This document shows, in pieces, positions 10,601 to 12,409 of a stretch of 12,409 nucleotides of DNA (the first letter of the stretch is position 1; every line of letters begins with the position of its first letter). Origin of the DNA: Baffinella frigidus (Eukaryota; Cryptophyceae; Cryptomonadales; Baffinellaceae); the NCBI GenBank assembly GCA_026770585.1, contig MU646309.1, positions 767,679 through 780,087 on the forward strand. The letters run 5' to 3'. The notes under the pieces were generated by a model, which was not told the DNA's origin, did not search any database, and saw nothing but the letters and a program-made list of their open reading frames with translations. Both the position numbers and the translations under genes were made by a program.

Positions 10601-12250
10601 AGGTCCCGAAGGACTCGAACTGGTAGTTGTAAGTCACCTGATAGCAAGGCAGATGTAAGGCTACCGGGCAAAGGGGATGCCATCACTTCACGGGGCGTGT
10701 GGGCGTGTCCCGGTAGACATGACCGCTAGTAGTAGCACACGCGCACACGCCCCGTGTCCTGGACTGAGGTGATTCCGTGCTGCTGCGTTGGTGATGCCAA
10801 TGCGGGTTCACTACTCGTTTTCATACCAAATTTTGACGAATTTGTACATGACAGGGAATTCAACTCCCAGTTTCCTTAGTGTGAAGAGACCAGGTCGACT
10901 CAGGCAGAGCTAGGTCTGAAGGGATTCCGTGCTGCCTCGTTGGTCATGCCAATGCATTGATGCAGGTCGTGGGTGATGCAAATTCCCGTAAACCCCAAAC
11001 CCGAAACCCGAAACCCGAAACTCTAAACCGGAAACATTGGCATCACCAATTCATTGATACAGGTGAAGCCATCGTGGCGATGGAGGCACAACCACACGGT
11101 GCACTACGAACCTTTCATCAAAAGTCAACTTACCTGAAGACAATTAACTTTGAGGATTTTTTTGATGCAAATTGGTCACGTAACACCCCGGAATCCGGGG
11201 TCAGCGAAACCCTCGTAGCCCACCGAGTGGCTGTTGTGCCGCCATCGAAACTTACTACACAAATGCCCACTTGTAAAAAAACCGTTTTGAATCGGCCCCT
11301 CTAGCATTCTCGTGTGGTCAGACAGAGCTAGCCACGCCAGAATGATCGAGGGAAACCGACGCCTTATCAGCGTCAGATCTGACGCGGTTGACTTAATAAT
11401 TCAAGGCATTTCCTTCAAAGATGTCCAAAGTGGATGTTTCGAGTGCCCTGGCGTTGCGGTGTTGTGTGGGTAAGACCTTTGTACTCGAATCTTATCCATT
11501 TGCATCGGATTCTAACCGCATTTCGCCCGGATATCCGGGGGGGAAGGCACTCGGCCGCTGCTAAGTGGGACTACCTACCTACCTACCTGCCTACCCAACA
11601 CTCTAAAACCCTGCCTACCTGCCAAAGCAACAATGTATGGATGTGTGGGTTAATGTACGTGTAACAATGTATGGATGTGTTCCTCTTCCCCCGGATATCC
11701 GGGGGGAAAGGAACTCGGCCGCTGCTAAGTGGGAGACTTATAGGCCCCTCTAGTATTCTCGTGTGGCCAGGCAGAGCTAGGTGGTGTGTGGGTAAGACCT
11801 ACCACTTAGCAGCCACCGGGAGGGCTTCACGGATACAGTCCATCTGGATGTGTGGGTTAAGGTATGTGTAACAATGTATCGATGTGTGACATGTCGCACA
11901 TGTGACCAGTGTTGACTTATGAGGTGGCTGATAAGTGTTGACTTATCAGGTGGCTGATGGCGTTGACTTATCAGGTGGCTGATGAGTGTTGACTTATCAG
12001 GTGGCTGACAAGTGTTGACTTACCAGGAAAAGTGTTGACTTATCAGGTGGCGTGCGGGCACCAGCACTCGCTCTACCTCGAAGCAACCTGCCCGCCTAAC
12101 AAAGCAAGAATGCATGGATGTGTGGGCAAGACCGATGTTGACTTATGAGGTGATCAGTGTTGACTTATGAGGTAGCTGATAAGTGTTGACTTCAGACCTC
12201 AGTGCCCTTCGGGATCATCTCCTCGGCCATGATGCCGATGCGTGTCTCGC
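761..12250 (-). CDS. NSD-like SET domain / leucine-rich repeat protein, partial, 10 exons
   Basis: Minus-strand gene assembled by eye from ten exons: 12198-12250, 10578-10637, 10329-10382, 9114-9182, 7706-7816, 6618-6830, 5472-5540, 4051-4110, 2290-2370 and 761-832. They give 280 codons with no stop. Every acceptor is CAG; donors are GT except GC after exon 9; all nine internal introns are phase 0. The order is end of SET domain, post-SET zinc motif, lysine-rich linker, about 108 unassigned residues, then ribonuclease-inhibitor-type LRRs. NSD-type SET proteins mono/dimethylate histone H3 lysine 36 in the nucleus; the LRRs would be a protein-binding module. Catalytic activity cannot be judged because the first part of SET is outside the window. 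Both gene ends are missing. Exon calls rest on protein similarity, splice signals and reading-frame continuity. Joining SET and LRR exons into one mRNA is inference: all-phase-0 introns would also allow two adjacent genes. Confidence 0.8.
833..1430 (-). repeat. Repeated acceptor region of exon 10
   Basis: GATCCC(A/G)CACATCTGTC-type units at 821, 1028, 1214 and 1348. C-runs followed by GAGGCTCACC precede three of them on the coding strand. 794-842 and 1001-1049 are nearly identical over 49 bp. Confidence 0.75.
911..959. repeat. Dispersed repeat O, copy 1
   Basis: GAAAACGGTATTCAAAAGTC...GAAAACGGCTCCAAGAAC; about 85% identical to 7069-7117 in the same orientation. Confidence 0.7.
1421..1535. 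repeat. Dispersed repeat G1
   Basis: About 70-75% identical to 5830-5940: GTGGAG-TAGAATCCAT, CGGCCGACACGGGG and GCTGACGCTG blocks. No clear inverted termini. The minus strand of both copies could read VSAA-T-FRMDS-STxYS, but no exon context supports coding. Confidence 0.6.
1572..1720. mobile_element. Element F1 (MITE-like)
   Basis: Ends GATTTCATCTCGGACCATAC and TTGTTCCGAAATTAGATT are inverted repeats. The body (AAGATAGCATCATTGTATGC, CTTATCTTCGGCGTCGGAAG) is about 85-90% identical to 5307-5454. Confidence 0.8.
2027..2160 (+). repeat. Degenerate G-rich repeat
   Basis: GGGTTCGGGGTT-like units, then two copies of a TAAGGAGGGTTAGGGG unit with TGGAGCGAG. Confidence 0.65.
2214..2284. repeat. Hairpin next to the GC donor of exon 9
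   Basis: TTTGACCAGTGAACTTTGACC (2214-2234) pairs with 2263-2284, one bulge. It begins six bases into intron 9. Confidence 0.7.
2290..2370 (-). CDS. Exon 9: leucine-rich repeat (GIMIEEGA...VRDLDLQ)
   Basis: Twenty-seven codons, phase 0/0: GIMIEEGATSLAELISGGG, then PVRDLDLQ; acceptor CATGGCAG, donor CAG|GCAATT, a GC donor. It completes the repeat begun by LQKIDLQ (exon 8) with I-x-x-E-G-A-x-x-L-A-x-L-I and opens the next strand VRDLDLQ, giving a 28-residue period. The acceptor with the first seven codons recurs at 2451-2483, 2780-2804, 4375-4407 and more weakly 2651-2673. A hairpin (2214-2284) starts six bases into the next intron. Confidence 0.85.
2451..2636. repeat. Segmental duplication N, copy 1
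   Basis: About 186 bp nearly 90% identical to 4375-4560, same orientation. Its left end carries an echo of the exon 9 acceptor. A plus-strand frame is open in both copies, but amino-acid changes outnumber silent ones, so I do not call it coding. Confidence 0.8.
2747..2769. repeat. Short inverted repeat
   Basis: CAGTATCGG, loop TATCG, CCGATACTG. Confidence 0.6.
3009..3071. repeat. Uninterrupted insertion-site repeat
   Basis: AACATTTATGGCGCGCCCAG...GCAGAGGTAGAGTACCTGGAGG. The same sequence is split by K1 at 3361-3560 and, more weakly, by A3. Confidence 0.7.
3055..3108 (-). CDS. Exon 8b: complete in-frame second copy of exon 8 inside intron 8
   Basis: Eighteen codons with the same boundaries as exon 8: acceptor TCTCAG, SIRACQVGGHGLEKIDLQ, donor CAG|GTACTC, phase 0/0. 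Aligned to exon 8 it keeps C-x-V, G-H, L-x-K-I-D-L-Q and has two whole-codon gaps, so the frame is intact. Including both would break the 28-30 residue LRR period, so mutually exclusive or cryptic use is more likely than joint use. It may equally be a decaying duplicate. The 42 bases just left of it (3009-3050) recur at 3361-3402. Confidence 0.5.
3185..3327 (+). mobile_element. Element A3 (MITE-like)
   Basis: Terminal inverted repeats CCACACAGTGGGCTTCGA and TAGTCCACCGTGTGG; interior with GCAAGTTGACTTTTGATG. The flanks (GCTAGAG left, AGTACCTG right) match the uninterrupted sequence GGTAGAGTACCTGG at 3045-3058, suggesting an AG target duplication. Confidence 0.75.
3404..3542 (+). mobile_element. 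Element K1 (full-length, MITE-like)
   Basis: Left end CCACGTAGCAGGCACCGGGG, right end CGGTCGCTGCTAAGAGG, imperfect inverted termini. It holds the family core CGATTTGTACTAGAATC then TTATCCATTGC. It interrupts a sequence present uninterrupted at 3009-3071. Confidence 0.75.
3555..3590. repeat. Perfect 16-bp-arm hairpin
   Basis: AATCCCGCCAGCAAAT, loop GTTT, then the exact inverse. The arm sequence CCCGCCAGCAAA is itself part of the exon 8 echo sequence. Confidence 0.85.
3751..3845. mobile_element. Element I: 95-bp foldback
   Basis: Arms TTCCGGCGTCAACCTAATTC...GGCATTCC and its inverse (29 bp, few mismatches) enclose an inner perfect stem CTACCGTA/TACGGTAG (3788-3808). Confidence 0.85.
3871..3908 (+). 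mobile_element. Element L3 (left end fragment)
   Basis: CCACGCCAGAATGCTCGAGG through CGACGCCTTATCC, then joins element J. Confidence 0.7.
3899..4020. mobile_element. Element J: foldback overlapping K2
   Basis: Inverted arms 3899-3936 and 3987-4020 (CCGGTTAGGTT/AACCTAACCGG core). The right arm is the normal right half of element K; the left arm is an inverted copy of it, implying a rearranged K. Confidence 0.7.
3951..4048 (+). mobile_element. Element K2 (right half)
   Basis: Matches K1 from the core to the right end; the terminus lies three bases from the exon 8 donor boundary. Confidence 0.75.
4051..4110 (-). CDS. Exon 8: leucine-rich repeat (LKKLCEVL...LQKIDLQ)
   Basis: Twenty codons, phase 0/0; acceptor CCCCGAGCAG, donor CAG|GTACCG. 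The helix part LKKLCEVLAGHA and the strand TLQKIDLQ follow the ribonuclease-inhibitor LRR pattern (L-x-x-L-x-L-x-x-N/C spaced by an amphipathic helix). The distance from TLQVLTI (exon 7) to TLQKIDLQ is 30 residues, one repeat. The inverted-repeat element K begins at the fourth intron base. Three further copies of the exon end plus donor lie downstream, one as part of a complete second exon (3055-3108). Confidence 0.85.
4229..4264. repeat. Perfect 14-bp-arm hairpin
   Basis: GTCACGTAGCTCAA, loop of 8, TTGAGCTACGTGAC. Confidence 0.85.
4375..4560. repeat. Segmental duplication N, copy 2
   Basis: Partner of 2451-2636, placed upstream of exon 8 rather than exon 9. Confidence 0.8.
4613..4660 (+). 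repeat. Interstitial telomere-like array
   Basis: About seven TTTAGGG units. Confidence 0.9.
4731..4767 (-). repeat. Inverted telomere-like tract
   Basis: CCCTAAA and CCATAAA units, opposite to the array 70 bp to the left. Confidence 0.85.
4870..4930 (-). repeat. TTGAGGG-type minisatellite
   Basis: Eight AACCCTC units, very regular. Confidence 0.9.
5142..5297. mobile_element. Element E (MITE-like)
   Basis: Arms CGAGCATTTTATGATGAATG... and ...CATAAATACTCG, about 45 bp each, including a GATCTCCGATTTGCA inner part. The loop carries ACGAAAATTACTACACA, shared with element H. Confidence 0.75.
5307..5454. mobile_element. Element F2 (MITE-like)
   Basis: Second F copy, same orientation as F1, TIRs AATCTCATCTCGGAACATAC and GTTCCGAAACTAAATC. 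It lies only 17 bp from the exon 7 donor and directly follows element E. Confidence 0.8.
5472..5540 (-). CDS. Exon 7: leucine-rich repeat, first visible repeat
   Basis: Twenty-three codons, phase 0/0: LRDDKTLQVLTIRPTETSLT then AET; acceptor CGTGGCAG, donor ACG|GTCCCC into a C-run. TLQVLTI is an LRR beta-strand (L-x-x-L-x-L/I), followed by the loop and helix start completed by LKKLCEVL of exon 8. The frame differs from the longest ORF here and was chosen by splice sites and LRR periodicity. The acceptor and first codons recur at 5968-5983. Confidence 0.8.
5572..5634. repeat. 33-bp tandem duplication
   Basis: AGGACAACTTAAGG(C/G)AACTG, then CGTAAGCCCT, twice, separated by GCC. Confidence 0.85.
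5830..5940. repeat. Dispersed repeat G2
   Basis: Second copy of G in intron 6; same orientation as G1. Confidence 0.6.
6065..6190 (+). mobile_element. Element K3
   Basis: Left end CCACTCAGCAGTCACCGGGG, core as K1, then a CCCCCGGATATCCGGGGG palindrome (6159-6176); the right terminus is degraded. Confidence 0.75.
6408..6600 (+). repeat. Interstitial telomere-like array next to the exon 6 donor
   Basis: More than twenty TTTAGGG units, mostly perfect to 6552, degenerating toward 6600. Confidence 0.92.
6618..6830 (-). CDS. Exon 6: unassigned Gly/Val-rich segment
   Basis: Seventy-one codons, phase 0/0, the longest exon: begins VVGDFGLVSGAPRHAEWVPL, has an acidic/glycine-rich middle (AEGDAGDGL, GKGDAAEGGG) and ends GVKTQSLTKVTDEKLQQ; acceptor GCGCGGCAG, donor CAG|GTGCTC. 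Third positions are almost all G or C. A DFG tripeptide and a KTQSLTKV run recall a kinase activation segment, but no APE or HRD motif is nearby, so I do not call a kinase. The final DEKLQQ runs into LRR exon 7. The frame stays open to a stop about 30 nt past the donor, so a terminal exon is the alternative. Confidence 0.78.
7069..7117. repeat. Dispersed repeat O, copy 2
   Basis: See 911-959; here followed by further AACGAGCA/ACGGCTCCA units. Confidence 0.7.
7347..7366. repeat. Perfect 20-bp palindrome
   Basis: GGCGGTCAAATTTGACCGCC, beside tandem CCTAGGACCTG units (7322-7343). Confidence 0.8.
7432..7604. repeat. Telomere-like arrays in both orientations around an exon 5 echo
   Basis: TTTAGGG/TTTGGGG on plus (7432-7500) and AACCCTC on plus (7545-7604), with the 7507-7542 copy between them. 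A CCCTGAA tract follows at 7661-7708. Confidence 0.88.
7507..7542 (-). repeat. Diverged copy of the exon 5 end with GT donor
   Basis: Twelve codons QQQTAHLCLLLK against NQQLPVRLLLLK of exon 5, then AAG|GTCCGT. The upstream TTTAG would place it in phase 1, so it does not splice in frame after exon 5. Confidence 0.6.
7606..7647 (-). pseudogene. Copy of the exon 5 end, mostly synonymous changes, donor GA
   Basis: TENQQLPARLLLLK against TENQQLPVRLLLLK. The following bases are AAG|GATGAG, and no acceptor abuts its start. See the finding on codon changes. Confidence 0.65.
7706..7816 (-). CDS. Exon 5: unassigned segment ending ENQQLPVRLLLLK
   Basis: Thirty-seven codons, phase 0/0: starts EGDARLLKMVTSSDLEKLPP and ends NQQLPVRLLLLK; acceptor CCCTGACAG, donor AAG|GTTTGG. 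Strong GC3 bias. The end looks like an amphipathic or LRR-entry helix, but I do not recognise a family. Two more copies of the exon end occur downstream in the intron (7606-7647, 7507-7542). The nearer one has mostly synonymous differences, which independently supports this reading frame. The donor is followed directly by TTTGGGG/TTCAGGG repeats. Confidence 0.8.
8022..8183 (+). mobile_element. Element B2 (MITE-like)
   Basis: Terminal inverted repeats of about 25 bp: CAGCGGACTTCGAAGGGAT and ATCCCTTCGAAGTCCGCTG. The interior carries the CCCTACGGTAGGCAATCCGTAGGG hairpin. Confidence 0.85.
8198..8381. mobile_element. Element H: foldback with internal tandem duplication
   Basis: Arms of about 54 bp (8198-8251, 8328-8381) end in AACGAAAATTACTACAC. 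The loop contains two copies of a 37-39 bp unit (ATTCGTTCTTACTAGTAATG, then TTAAAGCATTT). Confidence 0.85.
8438..8573 (-). mobile_element. Element A2 (MITE-like)
   Basis: Starts CCACACGGTAGACTACGAACC and ends TCGTAGTCCACCG, forming terminal inverted repeats; the interior matches the 11092-11230 copy in the same orientation. Adjacent to element D. Confidence 0.75.
8574..8717. mobile_element. Element D (MITE-like)
   Basis: Terminal inverted repeats CATCTCGGAAGATAACTGAA and TTCAGTTATCTTTCGAGATG flank about 95 bp of AT-rich sequence. Confidence 0.75.
8892..8964 (-). mobile_element. Element K4 (left half, inverted)
   Basis: Inverse of the K left end and core, ending GGTGGCTGCTAAGTGG; the right half is missing. 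Confidence 0.7.
9018..9140 (-). repeat. Tandem copies of the exon 4 end and donor
   Basis: Coding-strand units GCATCGCACCCCCCAAACAG|GT (true exon end), GCATCGCACCCCTGAAACAG|GT (about 9063-9083) and GCACCCCCCAAGCAG|GC (about 9035-9049), each followed by C(C/T/G)GCAAAT. Confidence 0.75.
9089..9110 (-). mobile_element. Element A fragment at the exon 4 donor
   Basis: Twenty-two bases nearly identical to 8512-8531 inside element A2 (GCAAATxTGGTCACGTTACC on the minus strand). It begins four bases into intron 4. Confidence 0.5.
9114..9182 (-). CDS. Exon 4: lysine-rich linker
   Basis: Twenty-three codons, phase 0/0: DGAVT, six lysines, then NLAAASIAPPKQ; acceptor ACGAGCAG after a telomere-like CCCTAAA tract, donor CAG|GTCCGC. 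The (AAG)6 run appears on the plus strand as a CTT microsatellite at 9150-9168. A basic stretch right after post-SET is common and could aid DNA or histone contact or nuclear import; this is inference. The exon end and donor recur twice within the next 100 nt of intron. No domain is recognised. Low-complexity content makes it less certain than exons 1-3, but the frame and both splice sites fit. Confidence 0.75.
9189..9430 (+). repeat. Degenerate telomere-like array next to the exon 4 acceptor
   Basis: TTTAGGG with many TTCAGGG, TTTAGAG and TTTACGGG variants. Confidence 0.88.
9492..9638. mobile_element. Element Q (MITE-like)
   Basis: About 32-bp inverted termini, GGCACCACGCGACGA... and ...TCGTCGCGTGGCGCC, around an imperfect inner stem GCAGACGGAATCCGTCCGC. 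Confidence 0.7.
9795..9958 (+). mobile_element. Element B3 (MITE-like)
   Basis: Begins CCACACAGCGGAG and ends CCGCTGTGTGG. Same interior as B1 and B2, more diverged in the left half. Confidence 0.8.
10099..10224 (-). mobile_element. Element L1 (MITE-like)
   Basis: CCACGCCAGAG at one end and CTCTGGCGTGG at the other. Internal stems CAGGGGAAATCCCCTG and the palindrome ACGCCAGATCTGGCGT (10171-10186). Aligns end to end with L2 in reverse. Confidence 0.8.
10329..10382 (-). CDS. Exon 3: post-SET tail, NSD type
   Basis: Eighteen codons: ASNCSGFLGVRPKNEKAK; acceptor AAACCCTCAG, donor AAG|GTTGAC, phase 0. It completes C-x-C-x4-C of the post-SET domain begun in exon 2. The run NCSGFLGVRPK is characteristic of NSD1/2/3 rather than SETD2 or ASH1L (NCRGxxGG type). 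This supports an H3K36 methyltransferase of NSD type. It is separated from exon 2 by only 195 nt, all telomere-like repeat. Confidence 0.95.
10383..10577 (-). repeat. Intron 2 (195 nt): almost pure telomere-like repeat
   Basis: On the plus strand TTTAGGG units are interrupted by GGTTTCGGG and TTTGGGG variants. On the coding strand the intron opens GTAAACCCTAAACCC and closes AAAACCCTCAG, so both splice sites fall in repeat sequence. The flanking exons read C-L-C-G and A-S-N-C-S-G, adjacent in the post-SET motif, which proves this array is intronic if the gene is expressed. Confidence 0.85.
10578..10637 (-). CDS. Exon 2: SET catalytic Tyr motif and first post-SET cysteines
   Basis: Twenty codons, phase 0 at both ends, acceptor GCTATCAG and donor GGG|GTAAAC. 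It reads VTYNYQFESFG then TSHHVCLCG. With exon 1 this makes the family motif KGTE-(L/V)-T-Y-(D/N)-Y-x-F-x-x-x-G, which carries the catalytic tyrosine, followed by C-x-C-G, the first two cysteines of the post-SET zinc site. This is the strongest single homology in the window. The donor itself is made from a CCCTAAA-type repeat (GTAAACCCTAAACCC). Confidence 0.95.
10690..10756. repeat. Inverted repeat in intron 1
   Basis: ACGGGGCGTGTGGGCGTG and CGCGCACACGCCCCGT arms, about 20 bp with one mismatch, loop about 25 bp. Confidence 0.65.
11092..11230 (-). mobile_element. Element A4 (MITE-like)
   Basis: Best-preserved A copy: CCACACGGTGCACTACGAACC at one end and TCGTAGCCCACCGAGTGG at the other, about 139 bp, no coding capacity. 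An internal short palindrome (CCCCGGAATCCGGGG) is also present. Confidence 0.8.
11294..11331. repeat. Shared block ending CAGAGCTAG, copy 1
   Basis: GGCCCCTCTAGCATTCTCGT...CAGACAGAGCTAG; the same block at 11743-11780 continues into unrelated sequence. Here element L2 follows directly. Confidence 0.7.
11332..11459 (+). mobile_element. Element L2 (MITE-like)
   Basis: Left end CCACGCCAGAATGATCGAGG, right end CCCTGGCGTTGCGG; palindrome GCGTCAGATCTGACGC at 11370-11385. Confidence 0.8.
11478..11568 (+). mobile_element. Element K5 (right part)
   Basis: Core through GGATATCC palindrome to the intact right end CGGCCGCTGCTAAGTGG. Confidence 0.7.
11628..11680. repeat. ATGTATGGATGTGT repeat
   Basis: AACAATGTATGGATGTGT twice here; further copies at 11847-11886 and 12107-12127. 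Preceded by an ACCT microsatellite (11571-11596). Confidence 0.75.
11688..11732 (+). mobile_element. Element K6 (right end fragment)
   Basis: CCCCCGGATATCCGGGGGG then ACTCGGCCGCTGCTAAGTGG, as in K5. Confidence 0.65.
11743..11780. repeat. Shared block ending CAGAGCTAG, copy 2
   Basis: About 90% identical to 11294-11331. Confidence 0.7.
11802..11845 (+). mobile_element. Element K7 (left end fragment)
   Basis: CCACTTAGCAGCCACCGGG then GGCTTCACGGATACAGTCC, ending abruptly where a GGATGTGTGGGTTAA repeat starts. Confidence 0.65.
11911..12190. repeat. 25-26 bp hairpin-forming tandem array
   Basis: Nine GTTGACTTAT(C/G)AGGTGGCTGA-type units start at 11911, 11937, 11962, 11988, 12013, 12033, 12137, 12159 and 12185. 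Consensus CTTATCAG-GTGG-CTGATAAG is a stem of 8 with a loop of 4. The last unit touches the exon 1 donor. Confidence 0.85.
12198..12250 (-). CDS. Exon 1: SET domain, RIGI...KGTE segment
   Basis: Acceptor TAAACCAG, then GC completing a codon (preceding intron phase 1), then ETRIGIMAEEMIPKGTE; donor GAG|GTCTGA, phase 0. Family knowledge: this is the strand/turn of SET just after the NHxC motif, usually G-(E/D)-x-R-(I/V)-G-(I/L)-F-A-x-x-x-I-x-x-G-x-E. The split codon would give Gly if the upstream exon ends in G, as the family expects. The preceding exon, with the NHSCxPN cofactor and zinc motif, lies right of the window. Third positions are GC-rich, unlike the surrounding repeats. Confidence 0.9.
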
Positions 12251-12409
12251 CTGGTTTAGGGTTTAGGGTTTAGGGTTTAGGGTTTGGGGTTTGGGTTTGA
12301 GGGTTTAGGGTTTAGGGTTTAGGGTTTAGGGTTTAGGGTTTGGGGTTTGGGGTTTGGGGTTTAGGGTTTGGGGTTTGGGGTTTAGGGTTTAGGGTTTAGG
12401 GTTTAGGGT
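12251..12409 (-). repeat. Telomere-like array ending the upstream intron
   Basis: TTTAGGG units with TTTGGGG variants run to the window end. On the coding strand it is CCCTAAA and directly supplies the acceptor of exon 1 (CCCTAAACCAG). The missing first half of the SET domain must lie farther right, so this is probably intronic rather than a chromosome end, despite the G-rich strand pointing outward. Confidence 0.8.

Larger units (their letters stand above)
10638..12197 (-). other. Intron 1 (1560 nt)
   Basis: From the donor: 25-26 bp tandem array (11911-12190), ATGTATGGATGTGTGGG repeats, element K fragments, element L2, element A4, a short degenerate CCCGAAA tract (10988-11035) and an inverted repeat at 10690-10756. 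A segment starting GATTCCGTGCTGC and ending TGCCAATGC occurs twice (10771-10803, 10923-10955), with part inverted at about 11037-11050. No coding sequence is seen; KGTE and VTYNY on either side are contiguous in known SET proteins. Confidence 0.75.

Noticed and set aside
11911-12190. CRISPR-like array
   Set aside because: Head-to-tail units of 20-26 bp without unique spacers, in a eukaryotic intron.
12251-12409. True chromosome telomere
   Set aside because: Units are mixed with TTTGGGG, the array ends in a splice acceptor, and the same arrays occur throughout the introns.

Overview
This looks like nuclear DNA of a microbial eukaryote, most likely an alga or relative with a plant-type (TTTAGGG) telomere repeat. 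A dinoflagellate or similar alveolate fits best because of the huge repeat-filled introns, AG|G-type acceptors, a GC donor and MITE/introner-like intron content. The sequence alone does not fix the taxon. At first sight the window is a gene desert of interstitial telomere repeats and inverted-repeat elements, and no long ORF is convincing.

Read on the minus strand, however, ten short GC-rich exons (761-12250, 842 nt in all) can be recognised. Each is bounded by CAG at the acceptor and GT (once GC) at the donor. They join in frame through nine internal introns that are all phase 0. Exons 1-3 encode the end of a SET domain and its post-SET zinc motif (RIGIMAEEM, KGTE|VTYNYQF, CLCG|ASNCSGFLGVRPK), very like NSD-family histone H3K36 methyltransferases. 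Exon 4 is a lysine-rich linker. Exons 5 and 6 encode about 108 residues I do not recognise. Exons 7-10 encode leucine-rich repeats of the ribonuclease-inhibitor type. The SET start, with the NHxC motif, lies beyond the right edge; more LRRs probably lie beyond the left edge. Whether all ten exons belong to one mRNA is inference.

The introns (195 to 1680 nt) make up over 90% of the gene. They hold: (i) telomere-like TTTAGGG/TTTGGGG/TTGAGGG arrays, often touching splice sites, with intron 2 almost nothing else; (ii) at least ten families of short non-autonomous inverted-repeat elements, several in 2-7 copies; (iii) partial or complete copies of neighbouring exon ends with their splice sites, including a full in-frame second copy of exon 8 and a copy of the exon 5 end that differs almost only at synonymous positions; (iv) a hairpin-forming 25-26 bp tandem array next to the exon 1 donor.

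Layout, right to left (direction of transcription): 12409-12251 telomere-like array ending the upstream intron; 12250-10329 SET/post-SET exons 1-3; 9182-9114 lysine-rich exon 4; 7816-7706 exon 5; 6830-6618 exon 6; 5540-761 LRR exons 7-10; 760-1 intron or flank with elements A, B and C. I see no convincing gene on the plus strand, no RNA gene and no CRISPR.
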